This document shows, piece by piece, positions 17,723-30,500 of a DNA stretch of 64,000 nucleotides; the stretch's first letter is position 1; every line of letters starts with the position of its first letter. The stretch is taken from positions 2,977,166-3,041,165 of the forward strand of contig NC_092225.1 of assembly GCF_036320965.1 (NCBI RefSeq), written 5' to 3'. Source of the stretch: Panulirus ornatus. Lineage: Eukaryota > Arthropoda > Malacostraca > Decapoda > Palinuridae. The notes beneath the pieces are model-generated. The model was given only the letters and a program-made list of their open reading frames with translations. It was not told the DNA's origin and ran no database searches. A program made the translations under genes and the position numbers.

Positions 17723-18952
17723 TCGCTTCTACTACTTAAAGACTGGTACTTCTACTTCTAGTTCTTATTTTCCAACCCCACAAGAACAAAATCATATTTC
17801 TTTATCTCGAAATAACAGCGTGTCCTTCCGGTGGCGCAGGTGTCTTCTGCCAGCCGGGAGGAATTAATATAGACTTCCTCGTCCCAAAGGTAAGGAGTGG
17901 CAGTTGATATATAGAAATCTGTGAGCTTACTTGACTTTTGAGTGGAAGATAATTTGGAACAAATGATTTAACTCAACTGATTGTTACTTTCATGTTCACG
18001 TTGTATTAACACTAAAATGGAGAAAGAAACCTCTCAAAACAAGGACAGCAGATGTTGAGAATACTATGATTAGGTTGATAAGAATGCAAGTCTTTTTGGA
18101 AAGTCACATGATTTTCTATTGAAATTTAATTCTTGAAGTGAATTCGTGTGACGCATTTATTACATAAATCGAATTTAAAAATCCCATAAAAGATTCTGAC
18201 TTAGATACATCCTATGGTCATTAAGGCCAGGAACCTACATCAGCAAGGGTGCATGATTGATCTTCCTAAAGTTAATACCTAGGTTATATGTCTCATAAGA
18301 ATAATTTCTTGAAGATTTAAATTTCTTGAAAGAGGATCCAGCAGTAACCTTCACGTTACGTAGAACAAACTACAAGCTGATTTTCCTTGTTTACAAGGAC
18401 AGCTCTTCTTCTCGCCATGGTGGTAGATATCAAGACGTTGTCAGTATTATTTTGGTTGGCAATGAGTAGATGGAGTTACCCAGACATGGCTGAATGACCT
18501 TGTGATGTCAAAAGGTGCACAGTATATAAGCATCGTCCACATGTTGCAGAAATGTTCTGTTTAGATATCACTAATAGCTGACGTTCACGTCCTTTTATGT
18601 TCCCCTGTAGGTAAGATGCACTGAATTTGCAGTTTTATGTCTACCTTCCTTTCTCTTCAACAAACAGGGATCTAACCATGTAGAATGAAGACAAGTTTCA
18701 CATAAACCGGACAGTTTACCAAAGTCTGAGCCAAGGGCCAGTTATGTCGAGGATTTAGGAAAAATGGAGAATCAGTGAAGATGAGCTGTAGTAACGATGA
18801 GGTTTCGTGAAGATAAGGTAGTAGTGAGGATGGTCTTTTACCTGACCTACTAAGATGAAGATGAATTTGGTGGTGTATCCCCCATGTGTGACCATGTTGT
18901 TGAGGGATGGTCCTGATTGAGACGTGTTGCATTCGCTCGCGAATGTTAAGGC
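17723..18952. other. Intron sequence without recognised elements
   Basis: AT-rich and non-repetitive. Apart from the exon-like segment at 17840-17889, I see no coding region, RNA gene or element copy. Confidence 0.5.

Positions 18953-19996
<1,044 letters not shown>

Positions 19997-20035
<39 letters not shown>
19997..20035. repeat. (GT)n microsatellite
   Basis: About 39 bp of uninterrupted GT. Confidence 0.95.
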
Positions 20036-20036
<1 letters not shown>

Positions 20037-20615
20037 CTTGGTCCAGAGTGGCCAGACATCTTTTTGTGTGTGCCTTTGAATACTAAGGGGGTCAGAGGTC
20101 ATCAACTCTAATTACCGCGATAATAGCCTTCGGAAATTAATACGAACACTTCACAGCAAGGCAGATGAGGCGAGACATTTGCATTTGCTCATGAGTGGAG
20201 CCGTTTCTAATTAAAATGGTCATCAAACAATATCAACTTTATATTTTCTAGGGCTGCATTTTCTTTTCTTGGAGTAGAGATGGTATCTAAAAGATGGTTG
20301 CCTTTCATATTTACATGATGTTCTTCTTTATTTGTCTTATTTTTTGTCCCCGCCTCATGTATTTGGAAATATTTTGTTTATATCTTTACTATCTTTATTC
20401 CTCCAGTTACAATCTCCCATCTCTCCTTACTCCCTTGCCACCTATACTATATGTTCCAGTCGACCTATCATCTCTTCCTTGCTTATCATATACGACTCAC
20501 TCCCCCTTTTCTCCCTTTCCCTCCATCCCCTGCTCACGCACCCTGCCTCTCTCCTCCGCCACAGTCGCCTCCTTGCTCAGACCGACCCTCACCTCTCCCT
20601 CCGTCTTCCCCACAG

Positions 20616-20745
20616 GCACGCAGACGAGCCGGGTGGTGTGTGTGAAGAGGAAGCGTGGGAACGAGGTGCCTGCCAGTCAATGTCGCGACCTGACCCGCCC
20701 GGCACCGGAGGTCGTCCGCTGCAACCTACGACCCTGTCCCGCCGC
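20616..20745 (+). CDS. TSP1-repeat protein, exon b
   Basis: The exon is 130 bp, entered in phase 1 and left in phase 2. With the last base of exon a it reads GTQTSRVVCVKRKRGNEVPA, then SQCRDLTRPAPEVVRCNLRP and CPA. Together with exon a this gives a complete six-cysteine TSP1 repeat: two Cys in CTETC, then VVC, SQC, VRC and RPC. The acceptor is CCCCACAG|G at 20615/20616 after a strong pyrimidine tract. The donor is GCCGC|GTATGT at 20745/20746. The exon is GC-rich, unlike its surroundings, as expected of a conserved exon in this AT-rich locus. Confidence 0.88.
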
Positions 20746-20750
20746 GTATG

Positions 20751-20885
<135 letters not shown>

Positions 20886-21359
20886 GTTTTAAGATCTTAT
20901 TAGAAACTGTAAAGATTATTGAAATGAATAGTTCAGTATTTATGTGTATGTAAGATAGAAATATTATACATATCGCTAAATATTCTGTGCGGTGTGGTCA
21001 GTTAGATAAGTTAAATGATTAATGATAATACTATATGTATAGATTTAATCTCAGGCAGAGGTTTGGTGAAACTAGACCGTCAATATCCAGCATTATCACC
21101 ACCATGATTTGTCACCACCACTACCACCATCATCATCACCACCGGCTGAAACCATCTTCATGACTGGTGACGTCAGAGCATCATTATCATCATTCCTTAT
21201 CATCTCTGCTATTCTTCATGACCAACAGAATCATCGTCAGTGTCATTAATCCTGCTCTCTCTTCTATCAATATCACCATCAGTTGATCAACACCTTCATA
21301 TTCACTTTCATGAGTAATAAAACCATAGTAATTACTACCAAAAGGAATTATACCATCAT
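20886..21359. other. Intron sequence, becoming CAC/ATC-rich
   Basis: AT-rich to about 21080, then increasingly rich in CACCAT and ATCATC triplets (21090-21290), probably decayed array sequence. Confidence 0.5.
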
Positions 21360-22010
21360 TATCTCTTATATGAATTACACGATCATTATCTTATATGTAT
21401 TACACCATCATCATCTTATATGTATTACACCATCGTTATCTTATATGCATTACACCATCATTATCTCTTATATGTATTACACCATCATTATCTCTTATAT
21501 GTATTACACCATCATTATCTCATATGTATTACACCATCATTATCTCTTATATGTATTACACCATCATTATCTCTTATATGCATTACACCATCATCATCTT
21601 ATATGTATTACACCATCGTTATCTTATATGCATTACACCATCATTATCTCTTATATGTATTACACCATCATTATCTCTTATATGTATTACACCATCATTA
21701 TCTCATATGTATTACACCATCATTATCTCTTATATGTATTACACCATCATTATCTCTTATATGCATTACACCATCATCATCTTATATGTATTACACCATC
21801 GTTATCTTATATGCATTACACCATCATTATCTCTTATATGCATTACACCATCATTATCTCTTATATGCATTACACCATCATTATCTCTTATATGTATTAC
21901 ACCATCATTATCTCTTATATGTATTACACCATCATTATCTCTTATATGTATTACACCATCATTATCTCTTATATGTATTACACCATCATTATCTCTTATA
22001 TGTATTCACG
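21360..22010. repeat. 25/27-bp tandem array with a 183-bp higher-order unit
   Basis: The basic unit is ATTACACCATCATTATCTC plus TTATATGT (27 bp), with 25-bp variants. The variant series repeats: the CCATCATCATCTT marker occurs at 21405, 21588 and 21771, exactly 183 bp apart, so groups of units were duplicated together. Confidence 0.9.
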
Positions 22011-22065
22011 TCATTTCCATAGCTTCATCATTCCGTCTTTATTACTTTCATGTATATTCACACAA

Positions 22066-22268
22066 TCGCTAAGTAATTACACCATCAGTAATCACATCAT
22101 CAGTAATTACATCATCCATAATCACACCATCAGTAATTACACCATCAGTAATCACACCATCAGTAATTACACAGTCAGTAATCACACCATCAGTAATTAC
22201 ACCATCAGTAATTACACCATCAGTAATCACACCATCAGTAATTACACCATCAGTAATTACACCATCCT
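22066..22268. repeat. 15-bp tandem array
   Basis: About 13 units of CAGTAATTACACCAT, alternating with a CAGTAATCACACCAT form. It shares the TTACACCATCA core with the array to its left. Confidence 0.9.
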
Positions 22269-22530
22269 CATAAGAATTATTTTGATAAGCAGATTGTGCA
22301 CACCCTCACCAGAGATATTGTTTTTGCCGCCAACATCGATATGAGCACCATTATCTTAACCTACCATCATAATTACACTATCATCATATTATTATCATGA
22401 TTATGTCATCATTAATCGGCACTATCAGTATCACAACGTAATTGTATCATTTGTATCATTTTTTATCACAACCGTGATCAACACTGTCACCATCGCTACC
22501 GCTACTATCATCATCGTCACTGTTACCATA
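22269..22530. other. Spacer between intronic arrays
   Basis: AT-rich, with scattered ATCATC and ATCACC triplets. Nothing else recognised. Confidence 0.5.
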
Positions 22531-24745
22531 TCCAGCTTCACTATCACCACCATCATCTGTACCGTCACTATCACCACCATCATCAGTACCGTCACTATTA
22601 CACCATCATCTGTACCGTCACTATCACCACCATCATCTGTACCGTCACTATCACCACCATCATCTGTACCGTCACTATTACACCATCATCTGTACCGTCA
22701 CTATCACCACCATCATCTGTACCGTCACTATCACCACCATCATCTGTACCGTCACTATTACACCATCATCTATACCGTCACTATCACCACCATCATCTGT
22801 ACCGTCACTATCACCACCATCATTAGTACCGTCACTATCACACCATCATCAGTACCGTCACTATCACACCATCATCAGTACCGTCACTATCACACCATCA
22901 TCAGTATCGTCACTATCACTACCATCATCTGTACCGTCACTATCACACCATCATCAGTACCGTCACTATCACCACCATCATCTGTACAGTCATTATCACC
23001 ACCATCATCTGTACCGTCACTATCACACCATCATCTGTACCGTCACTATCACACCATCATCAGTACCGTCACTATCACCACCATCATCTGTACCGTCACT
23101 ATAACACCATCATCAGTACCGTCACTATCACCACCATCATCTGTACAGTCATTATCACACCATCATCAGTACCATCACTATCACCACCATCATCTGTACC
23201 GTCACTATCACCACCATCATCTGTACCGTCACTATCACACCATCATCTGTACCGTCACTATCACACCATCATCAGTACCGTCACTATCACCACCATCATC
23301 TGTACCGTCACTATCACACCATCATTAGTACCGTCACTATTACACCATCATCAGTACCGTCACTATCACCACCATCATCTGTACAGTCATTATTACCAAC
23401 ATCATCTGTACCGTCACTATCACACCATCATCTGTACCGTCACTATCACCACCATCATCAGTATCGTCACTATCACCACCATCATCTGTACCATCACTAT
23501 CACACCATCATCAGTACCGTCACTATCACACCATCATCAGTACCGTCACTATCACACCATCATCAGTACCGTCATTATCACATCATCATCAGTACCGTCA
23601 CTATCACCACCATCATCAGTACCGTCATTATCATCATCATCATCATCATTACCGTCATTATCACATCATCATCAGTACCGTCACTATCACCACCATCATC
23701 AGTACCGTCATTATCATCATCATCATCATCAGTACCGTCATTATCATCATCATCATCATCATTACCGTCATTATCACCACCATCATCAGTACCGTCACTA
23801 TCACACCATCATCAGTACTGTCATTATCATCATCATCATCATCATTACCGTCATTATCACCATCATCATCATTACCGTCATTATCACATCGTCATCAGTA
23901 CCGTCACTATCACCACAATCATCAGTACCGTCATTATCACATCATCATCAGTACCGTCACTATCACCACCATCATCAGTACCGTCATTATCACCATCATC
24001 ATCATTACCGTCACTATCACCACAATCATCAGTACCGTCATTATCACATCATCATCAGTACCGTCACTATCACCACCATCATCAGTACCGTCATTATTAC
24101 ATCATTATCAGTACCGTCATTATCACCACCATCATCAGTACCGTCACTATCACACCATCATCAGTGCCGTCACTATCACACCATCATCAGTACCGTCATT
24201 ATCACATCATCATCAGTACCGTCATTATCACCACCATCATCAGTATCGCCACTATCACCACCATCATCTGTACCGTCACTATCACACCATCATCAGTACC
24301 GTCATTATCACATCATCATCAGTACCGTCACTATCACCACCATCATCAGTACCGTCATTATCACATCATCATCAGTACCGTCACTATCACCACCATCATC
24401 AGTACCGTCATTATCACATCATCATCAGTACCGTCACTATCACCACCATCATCAGTACCGTCATTATCACATCATCATCAGTACCGTCATTATCACCACC
24501 ATCATCAGTATCGTCACTATCACCACCATCATCTGTACCGTCACTATCACACCATCATCAGTACCGTCATTATCACATCATCATCAGTACCGTCACTATC
24601 ACCACCATCATCAGTACCGTCATTATCACCATCATCATCAGTACCGTCACTATCACCACCATCATCAGTACCGTCATTATCACATCATCATCAGTACCGT
24701 CACTATCACTACCATCATCAGTACCGTCACAGTCATTGCCACTAT
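22531..24745. repeat. 26/27-bp tandem array, roughly 80 units
   Basis: The unit is CATCATCTGTACCGTCACTA plus TCACCAC (27 bp) or TCACAC (26 bp). In the left half CTGTACCGTC dominates; in the right half CAGTACCGTC with TTATCACATCAT forms dominates. His-, Ser- and Tyr-rich open frames are artefacts of the repeat. Confidence 0.92.
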
Positions 24746-25375
24746 GAACATCACCATCAGCACTATGACCGCCATTACCATCATCATCCAACATCGGCCA
24801 CACTATCACTATCTCCATCACCGTCAATATCACCTCCATCATCATCATCACCGTCACTATCACCACTATAACAACGACCGCCATCACTGTCACTATCATT
24901 ATTATCACCGTCAGTATCATCACCACCATCATGACCGTTATTGTCACCACCACCAACGTCATCACCGTCACTATCATACGTTATCATCACCGTTACTACA
25001 CCACCTTCGTCACCGTCTCTATCATTACTATCTAATTACCACCGTCACCATCACCATCAGCATAATTATCAATATTACAGTCACCACCACCATCATCACC
25101 CTCACCATCACCACCGCCGTCATCACTGTCACTATTTCCACCACCATCATTACCGTCACTATCACCACAACCATCGTCAACCTCACTATTCCCACTTTTA
25201 TTTATTTTCACCATCACCACGATTATTATGTCACCATCGTCATTTATCGTCACCTTCACCACGATTACCATGCCACCATCATCATTTATCGTCGGTCACC
25301 ATCACTCACTATCATCACCGTTTCTGTCACCATCATCACCGTTGCTATCATCGTCACTTCAGTAAGGCAGCCAAG
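24746..25375. repeat. Degenerate CAC/ATC-rich continuation of the array
   Basis: The sequence is still built from ATCACC, GTCACT and CACCAT words but without a fixed unit. It ends about 100 bp before the acceptor of exon c. Confidence 0.75.
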
Positions 25376-25478
25376 GTTCCCACCATCCTTATGACATTGT
25401 CTATCAGTAGTAGTAGTACTCTCCGTCACCAGTAACCCGGCAGGTTGCTGGTAACCGGTCTGGTATGTCCTCCGCCAG

Positions 25479-25632
25479 GTGGGTGCCGGAGGCGTGGGGT
25501 CCGTGCAGCGTGACGTGCGGCCTCGGCGTCCAGACCCGCGTCCTCGCCTGCAAGATGCGCATCTCACCCGACCAGTACATCACGCAACCCGAGGGGGCCT
25601 GCCTCACCCCTCCCACCGTACCCAAGGCTCAG
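25479..25632 (+). CDS. TSP1-repeat protein, exon c
   Basis: The exon is 154 bp, entered in phase 2 and left in phase 0. It reads AWVPEAWGPCSVTCGLGVQT, then RVLACKMRISPDQYITQPEG and ACLTPPTVPKAQ. This is the start of a second TSP1 repeat, with the paired Trp, CSVTCG (O-fucosylation consensus) and four of six cysteines; the last two Cys must come from a later exon. The acceptor is CCGCCAG|G at 25478/25479 and the donor is CTCAG|GTAAGG at 25632/25633. Tandem TSP1 repeats of this C-S-x-T-C-G type are characteristic of ADAMTS, ADAMTS-like and papilin proteins. The following exon was not found before the gap. Confidence 0.88.
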
Positions 25633-26973
25633 GTAAGGTGGCCAACTTCAGTTTTGGAAAGTGTGCAATGATGGGGTCTGGCTGGAGGGATACGGCGGAA
25701 CATACTGTTGGGGAAAGTGTGTTGTGTTGGGGTAGGTTGTAGTGATGGAGAGGGAGGACGAAGTGTAGTCAGGGCAGCATACAATACTCACGGTAGAATT
25801 GCAATGGTGGGAATGAGTGCCGTAATGACGTGGATGAGAGTGCTGGGTTGGGTTAAAGTGTCGGAGGAGAGATGATGGAGAGATAAATATGTGGTTCTGG
25901 TGAGAGGTACAAAAGGACTGTAGTGTTGGGGATGGAACACAATGTTTGGGAAAGGAGCAGTTCTGCGCAGAAATACATGGAAAGATTTAGTGCTTGGAAG
26001 GTTTAGGTCTGGGAATAGGTACAGTGCTATGTGTGACTTATGACAGAGACTTTAGGAATATTGCATGAATGTAGGTGAGGTTGCTTTGTTGTGGAGAAGA
26101 CACGGTGTTTGCATATATAGTGCTGTGGGAAGGCCCAGTACGGGGAGGGTGGTGAACATCTTAGGAGGGGTGATGATTGGAAGGAATGGTGGTTGGGAAG
26201 GGTTTAGTGCTGGTTATTGGTGGTTTTGTGTTAAGGAGTTAGCGCACTGTTTGGGTGCTGGTGAAACCATGTTTTAATTTAAGATCAGAATAAGGTATGA
26301 AATGTTATGAAGAGTTGGCAGTGCTAAGAACGGTTGCATTGTAAGAAAAAATAGGCAGGTTTCTAGTGTTTCTGTTAGGAAAAGGATGTAGTGGTAGGCT
26401 GTATTGTGGGAGAAGTTGAGTGCAATGGTGTTGGGTGCGAGAGAAAAGGTTGGGTGTGTTTGGAGTTGAGAGTCGTAGTGTGCGGAGGGGAAGTACGGGT
26501 ACAGTGGTGTGCGATAAAGCAGTGTTAGGCTGCATTGGGTCAAGGATTCAGAGATGTTTATTCATCTGTGCAGAAACGTAACTGTGAGGGGTAACAAGAT
26601 GTTGGTATGAAAATATAGTAAAATAAGAAAAGAGTTGTGTAAAGACGTGTGGGATCGGTGTTTTATACACAAATGAAATTGCATAGGAGTATGATGTTAC
26701 ACTGGTTTGAGGTTAGTGGTACGATGGGGAAATACTACAGTGTAGGGTTAAAGGTAAGAAGATTTGTATGAGGGTTGAACTGGCCTGTAGGCACAGTAGT
26801 GTGGGAATGCAGTAACATGAAAGCTTTATTTGAACAGGGACAGTGGCTAGTAGACCATTGTGGCTGTACAGCAGTGTGGGATGGATGATGATACAGGGCC
26901 AAGTAATGTTGTGGTATGTTGCTGTCAGGGAGCAACAGTGTAAGGTATAGTGTAGTAATGGTAGAATGGTTGT
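25633..26973. other. Probable intron, G/T-biased with a decayed AGTG repeat
   Basis: The plus strand is strikingly poor in C. AGTGTTGGG or AGTGCTGGG-like words recur at irregular spacing of roughly 25-60 bp throughout, which suggests an old eroded tandem array. No coding exon is recognised. Confidence 0.55.
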
Positions 26974-27073
26974 NNNNNNNNNNNNNNNNNNNNNNNNNNN
27001 NNNNNNNNNNNNNNNNNNNNNNNNNNNNNNNNNNNNNNNNNNNNNNNNNNNNNNNNNNNNNNNNNNNNNNNNN
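26974..27073. other. Assembly gap of 100 N
   Basis: Exactly 100 N, a conventional placeholder for an unknown gap length. Order and distance across it are not reliable. Confidence 0.99.
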
Positions 27074-27289
27074 AATTCATTTCAAAAAACGTTAATTGGG
27101 TGTTTTCTAGATGTCCCAGAGGCTGTTCAACCTCAGGGCTACCACATACAGAGGGCAGGAGGATGCGAAAGGAGCAATTTTCGGTAGCTAATCAACAGAC
27201 GCAGAGCATGGCGACTGAGGCTGAGGAACATAAACTGGGTTCATACAAACAGATATACACAGGAAATTCAGCAAAGTTGTAGGTAAAAT
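27074..27289. other. Non-repetitive sequence after the gap
   Basis: I see no recognisable element or coding region here. Confidence 0.45.
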
Positions 27290-27660
27290 AATATACTCCG
27301 TGAGAGATGGAGCAATCATGGAAGTTAATGATTCAGTTGATCACAGTTTTAGAAAACTGCAGAGCATACTGCTAGATAAAGATATGGTTTTAGAATGTAA
27401 GGAAGTGAGCCTCAGGCTGATTCAAGTAATGATGATTGTGGATTACGACAGGTGAGTGATCATTATTGCGGATGTAGCTGGCCACTAGAAGACTGAAGAA
27501 GACAGGCGATAGTTTTGGGAATGATTGAGTGGGTGTGTGAGTAGTTTTGATGCGAAAGATCGGATATTGGTGATGGTTGAATTGAATGCAAAAGTGGGTA
27601 ATGCAGAAGTTGTGTATAAATGGGGATATTGATATACATGAGGTATACTACGATGAAAGT
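27290..27660 (+). mobile_element. Highly diverged L-type endonuclease remnant
   Basis: Nucleotide similarity to the endonuclease coding region runs through the segment. TTTTAGAATGTAAGGAAGTG matches the ECKKVNSR region, and TTTTGATGCGAAAGATCGG followed by GATGGTTGAATTGAATGC matches the FDARDRVIVMGDLNAKV region. The frame is destroyed and many substitutions are present, so this is an old copy. Confidence 0.65.
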
Positions 27661-28374
27661 ATTTTTTGAGACATTGTCTCCAGAAACATCAATCGCACAA
27701 GACAGGAAAGTCGAGTTATTAACTACCATAGAAACAAACAAACAAGAAGAAAACATCAAGAGCAACTAACTATATTATAACAATACACACTATGAGAATC
27801 CAACGTAGTTTATGAATGAAAATGTCAACAAGAACTTGACTGAGCTCCTTGCCAACATGACCTACGTAGGATGCACAAGCCTGCACTCTGTCCGGAAAAC
27901 TTACCTTACATATACGTACATGATAGCTCCAGCAAATTACATGTCACGAAGAAGCACAACACAGTCCTCATACGAGAAATATTTGTTAAATTCAAAAGAT
28001 ACTATGCAGTGTACTGGATGGAAGACGCACACACATCGCCGAAGCACTTAACTATTAAGCAACAACAACATAAAAAGAACAAAAAGAACATGGACCAAGG
28101 TAAGATACTACAACTACGTACTTTAGCAGCAGGCAGCAGGCAATGAGTATGCAGAGCTATGTGCACATTAGTCCACAGGTATCACCTTACCTCACTGGGC
28201 TACCCATAATCACAACACGCTCCTGAAAATGATTTAATGGATTAATAACTAAATATCAAGACAACCGTGGAAATATCTTACAAAGCCTCTCCAGCCATGT
28301 CAAAAAAGATATCAGACACTTGAAAGATGTCTTGTCATTTCAACAGAATATATTTACAAAGAATCGCAACCATG
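27661..28374. other. Non-repetitive region, function unknown
   Basis: The longest open frames are 79 and 91 codons (27812-28051 and 27871-28146), overlap in different frames and resemble nothing I recognise. No element ends are seen. Confidence 0.4.
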
Positions 28375-30003
28375 ATAGAGTAGTAGATATAGGGTGCTTT
28401 GGTCGAGGTGGCGTGCGAAGTGAAAAGGTCAGGGAGAATGGTTTGGTAGAAAAGAGGCAGTGAAAGCTTTGTGCAAGATGAAAGCCGGCAAGGCGACGGG
28501 TTTGGATGGTATTGCAGTGGAATTTATCAAAAAATCGGGTGACTGTGTTGTTGACTGGTTGGTAAGGATATTCAGTGTATGTGTGGTTCATGGTAAAGTG
28601 CATGAGGATTAGGAGAATGTATGCATAATGCCATTGTAAAAAAGGCATAGGGGATAAACGCGAGTGTTCAAATTACAGAGGTATAAGTTTGTTAAGTATT
28701 CCTGGGAAATCATATGCGAGGGTATTGATTGAGAGGGTAAAGGCATGTACAGAGCATCAGATTGGGGAAGAGCAGTGTGGTTTCAGAAGCGGTAGAGGGT
28801 GTGTGTATCAGGTGTATTCTTTCAAGAGTGTATGTGAGGAAAACTTAGAAAAACAAATGGATTTGAATGTAGCATTTATGGATCTGGAGATGGCATATGA
28901 TAGAGATGATAGAGATGCTCTGTAGAAGGTATTAAAAGTATATGGTATGGGAGGAAAGTTGATAGAAGCAGTGAAAAGTTTTTATCAAGGATGTAAGGCG
29001 TGTGTACGAGTTGGAAGAGAGGAAAGTGATTGGTTCCCAGTGAATGTCGATTTGCGGCAGGGTGAGTGGTCTCCATGGTTGTTTAATATGTTTATGGATG
29101 GGGTTGTGAGGGAAGTGAATACTAGAGTTTTGGAGCGAGGGGCAAGTATGCAGTCTGCTGTCGATGAGAGGGCTTGGGAAGTGAGTCAGTTGTTGTTTGC
29201 TGATGATACAGCGCTGGCGGCTGATTTGGGTGAGAAACTGTAGAAGTTGGTGACTGATTTTGGTAAAGTGTGTGAAAGAAGAAAGTTGCGAGTAAATGTG
29301 AATAAAAGCAAGGTTATTAGGTTCAGCAGGGTTGAAGGACAAGTAAATTGGGAAGTAAGTTTGAATGGAGAAAAACTGGAGGAAGTGAAGTGTTCTAGAT
29401 ATCTGGGAGTGGATTTACCAGCCGATGGAACCATGGAATCGGAAGTGAGTCACAGGATGGGGGAGGGGGCGAAGGTTCTGGGAGCGTTGAAGAATGTGTG
29501 GAAGGCGAGAACGTTATCTTGGAGAGCAAAAATGGGTATGTTTGAAGGAATAGTGGTTCCAACAATGTTATATGATTGCGAAGCATGGGCTTTAGATAGG
29601 GTATTGCGGAGGAGGGTGGATGTGTTGGAAATGATATGTTTGAGGACAACATATGGTGTAAGGTGTTTTGATCGAGTAATTAATGAAAGGGTAAGAGTGA
29701 TGTGGTTGAGAGAGCAGAATAGAGTGTATTGTAATGGTTTGGTTACATGGAGAGAATGAGCGAGGAAAGATTGACAAAGAGGATATATGTGTCAGAGGTG
29801 GAGGGAACGAGGAGAAGTGGGAGTCCAAATTGGAGGTGGAAGGATGGAGTGAAAAAGATTTTGAGCGATCGAGGCCTTGAACATACAGAAGGGTGAAAGG
29901 CGTGCAAGGAATAGAGTAGATTGGAACGATGTGGTATACCGGGGTCGACGTGCTGTCAATGGATTGAACCAGGGCATGTGAAGCGTCTGGGGTAAACCAT
30001 GGA
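28375..30003 (+). mobile_element. L element copy 9, diverged, RT to start of 3' UTR
   Basis: It begins in the linker/RT boundary (VVDIGCFGRGGVRSEKVREN by similarity) and carries GLDGIAVEFIKKSGDCVVDW, EEQCGFRSGRGCVYQ (28750-28810), FADDTALAADLGEKL (29197-29243) and YDCEAWALDRVLRRRVDV. The turn usually reading LRQGCVMSP is DLRQGEWSP. Several stops and frameshifts occur (28925, 29243 and near 29700). The C-terminal position has CGA, as in the long-UTR lineage. At 30003 the 3' UTR stops inside GGAAAGTTG and the next copy begins. Confidence 0.8.
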
Positions 30004-30500
30004 AAGTTGAGAGTGAATGGAAAAAATAAAAACAAGGTTATGAGGTACATGAGAGTTGAGAGACAAGTTAGTTAGGATTAAGTTTGAATGGAGTAAAAAT
30101 TTGAGGAAGTGAAGTGTTTTAGATATCTGGGAGTAGACTTAGCAACGAATGGGACCATGGAAGTGGAAGTGAATCATAGGTGTGCTATAGGTAGGGTTAT
30201 ACGGAGTTGGATGGGTGTGTTGGATATGAAATATTTGAGGACAGTATATGTTGTGAGGTGGTTTGATCGAGTAAGTAATAAAAGGGTAATAAAAAGAGTG
30301 TGTTTGAGGGAGGAAAACAGGGTGTGTTGAAATGGTTTGGACATTAGGAAAGAATGAGTGAGGAATGGATGACAAAGAGGATATATGTCAGAGGTTGGGG
30401 GGAATAAGAGAAGCGGGTCACCAAATTGGAGTGGAAGGATGTAGTAAAAATGATTTTGAGGGATCGGCGCGTGGACATGCTAGGGATAAAAGGGTGGTTC
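30004..30500 (+). mobile_element. L element copy 10, diverged C-terminal fragment
   Basis: It starts at the KLRVN..NKVMRYMRVERQ region directly after a partial 3' UTR of copy 9, sharing AAAGTTGA at the joint. It retains CFRYLGVDLATNGTMEVEV. At about 30180 it skips to a VIRSWMGVLDMKYLRTVYVV segment, so an internal part is deleted. It ends near GGACATGCTAGGG without a tail. Confidence 0.7.

Noticed and set aside
21360..22010. Regular repeats resembling a CRISPR array
   Set aside because: There are no unique spacers, units are directly contiguous and the context is a eukaryotic intron.
21283..24871. His/Ser/Tyr-rich frames of 200-350 codons
   Set aside because: Products of 15-, 26- and 27-bp tandem arrays; open in several frames at once and located inside an intron.
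26966..27187. Open frame crossing the N run
   Set aside because: Depends on unknown bases; no support.
27812..28146. Two overlapping frames of 79 and 91 codons as a possible transposase fragment
   Set aside because: No catalytic motif or terminal repeat could be identified.
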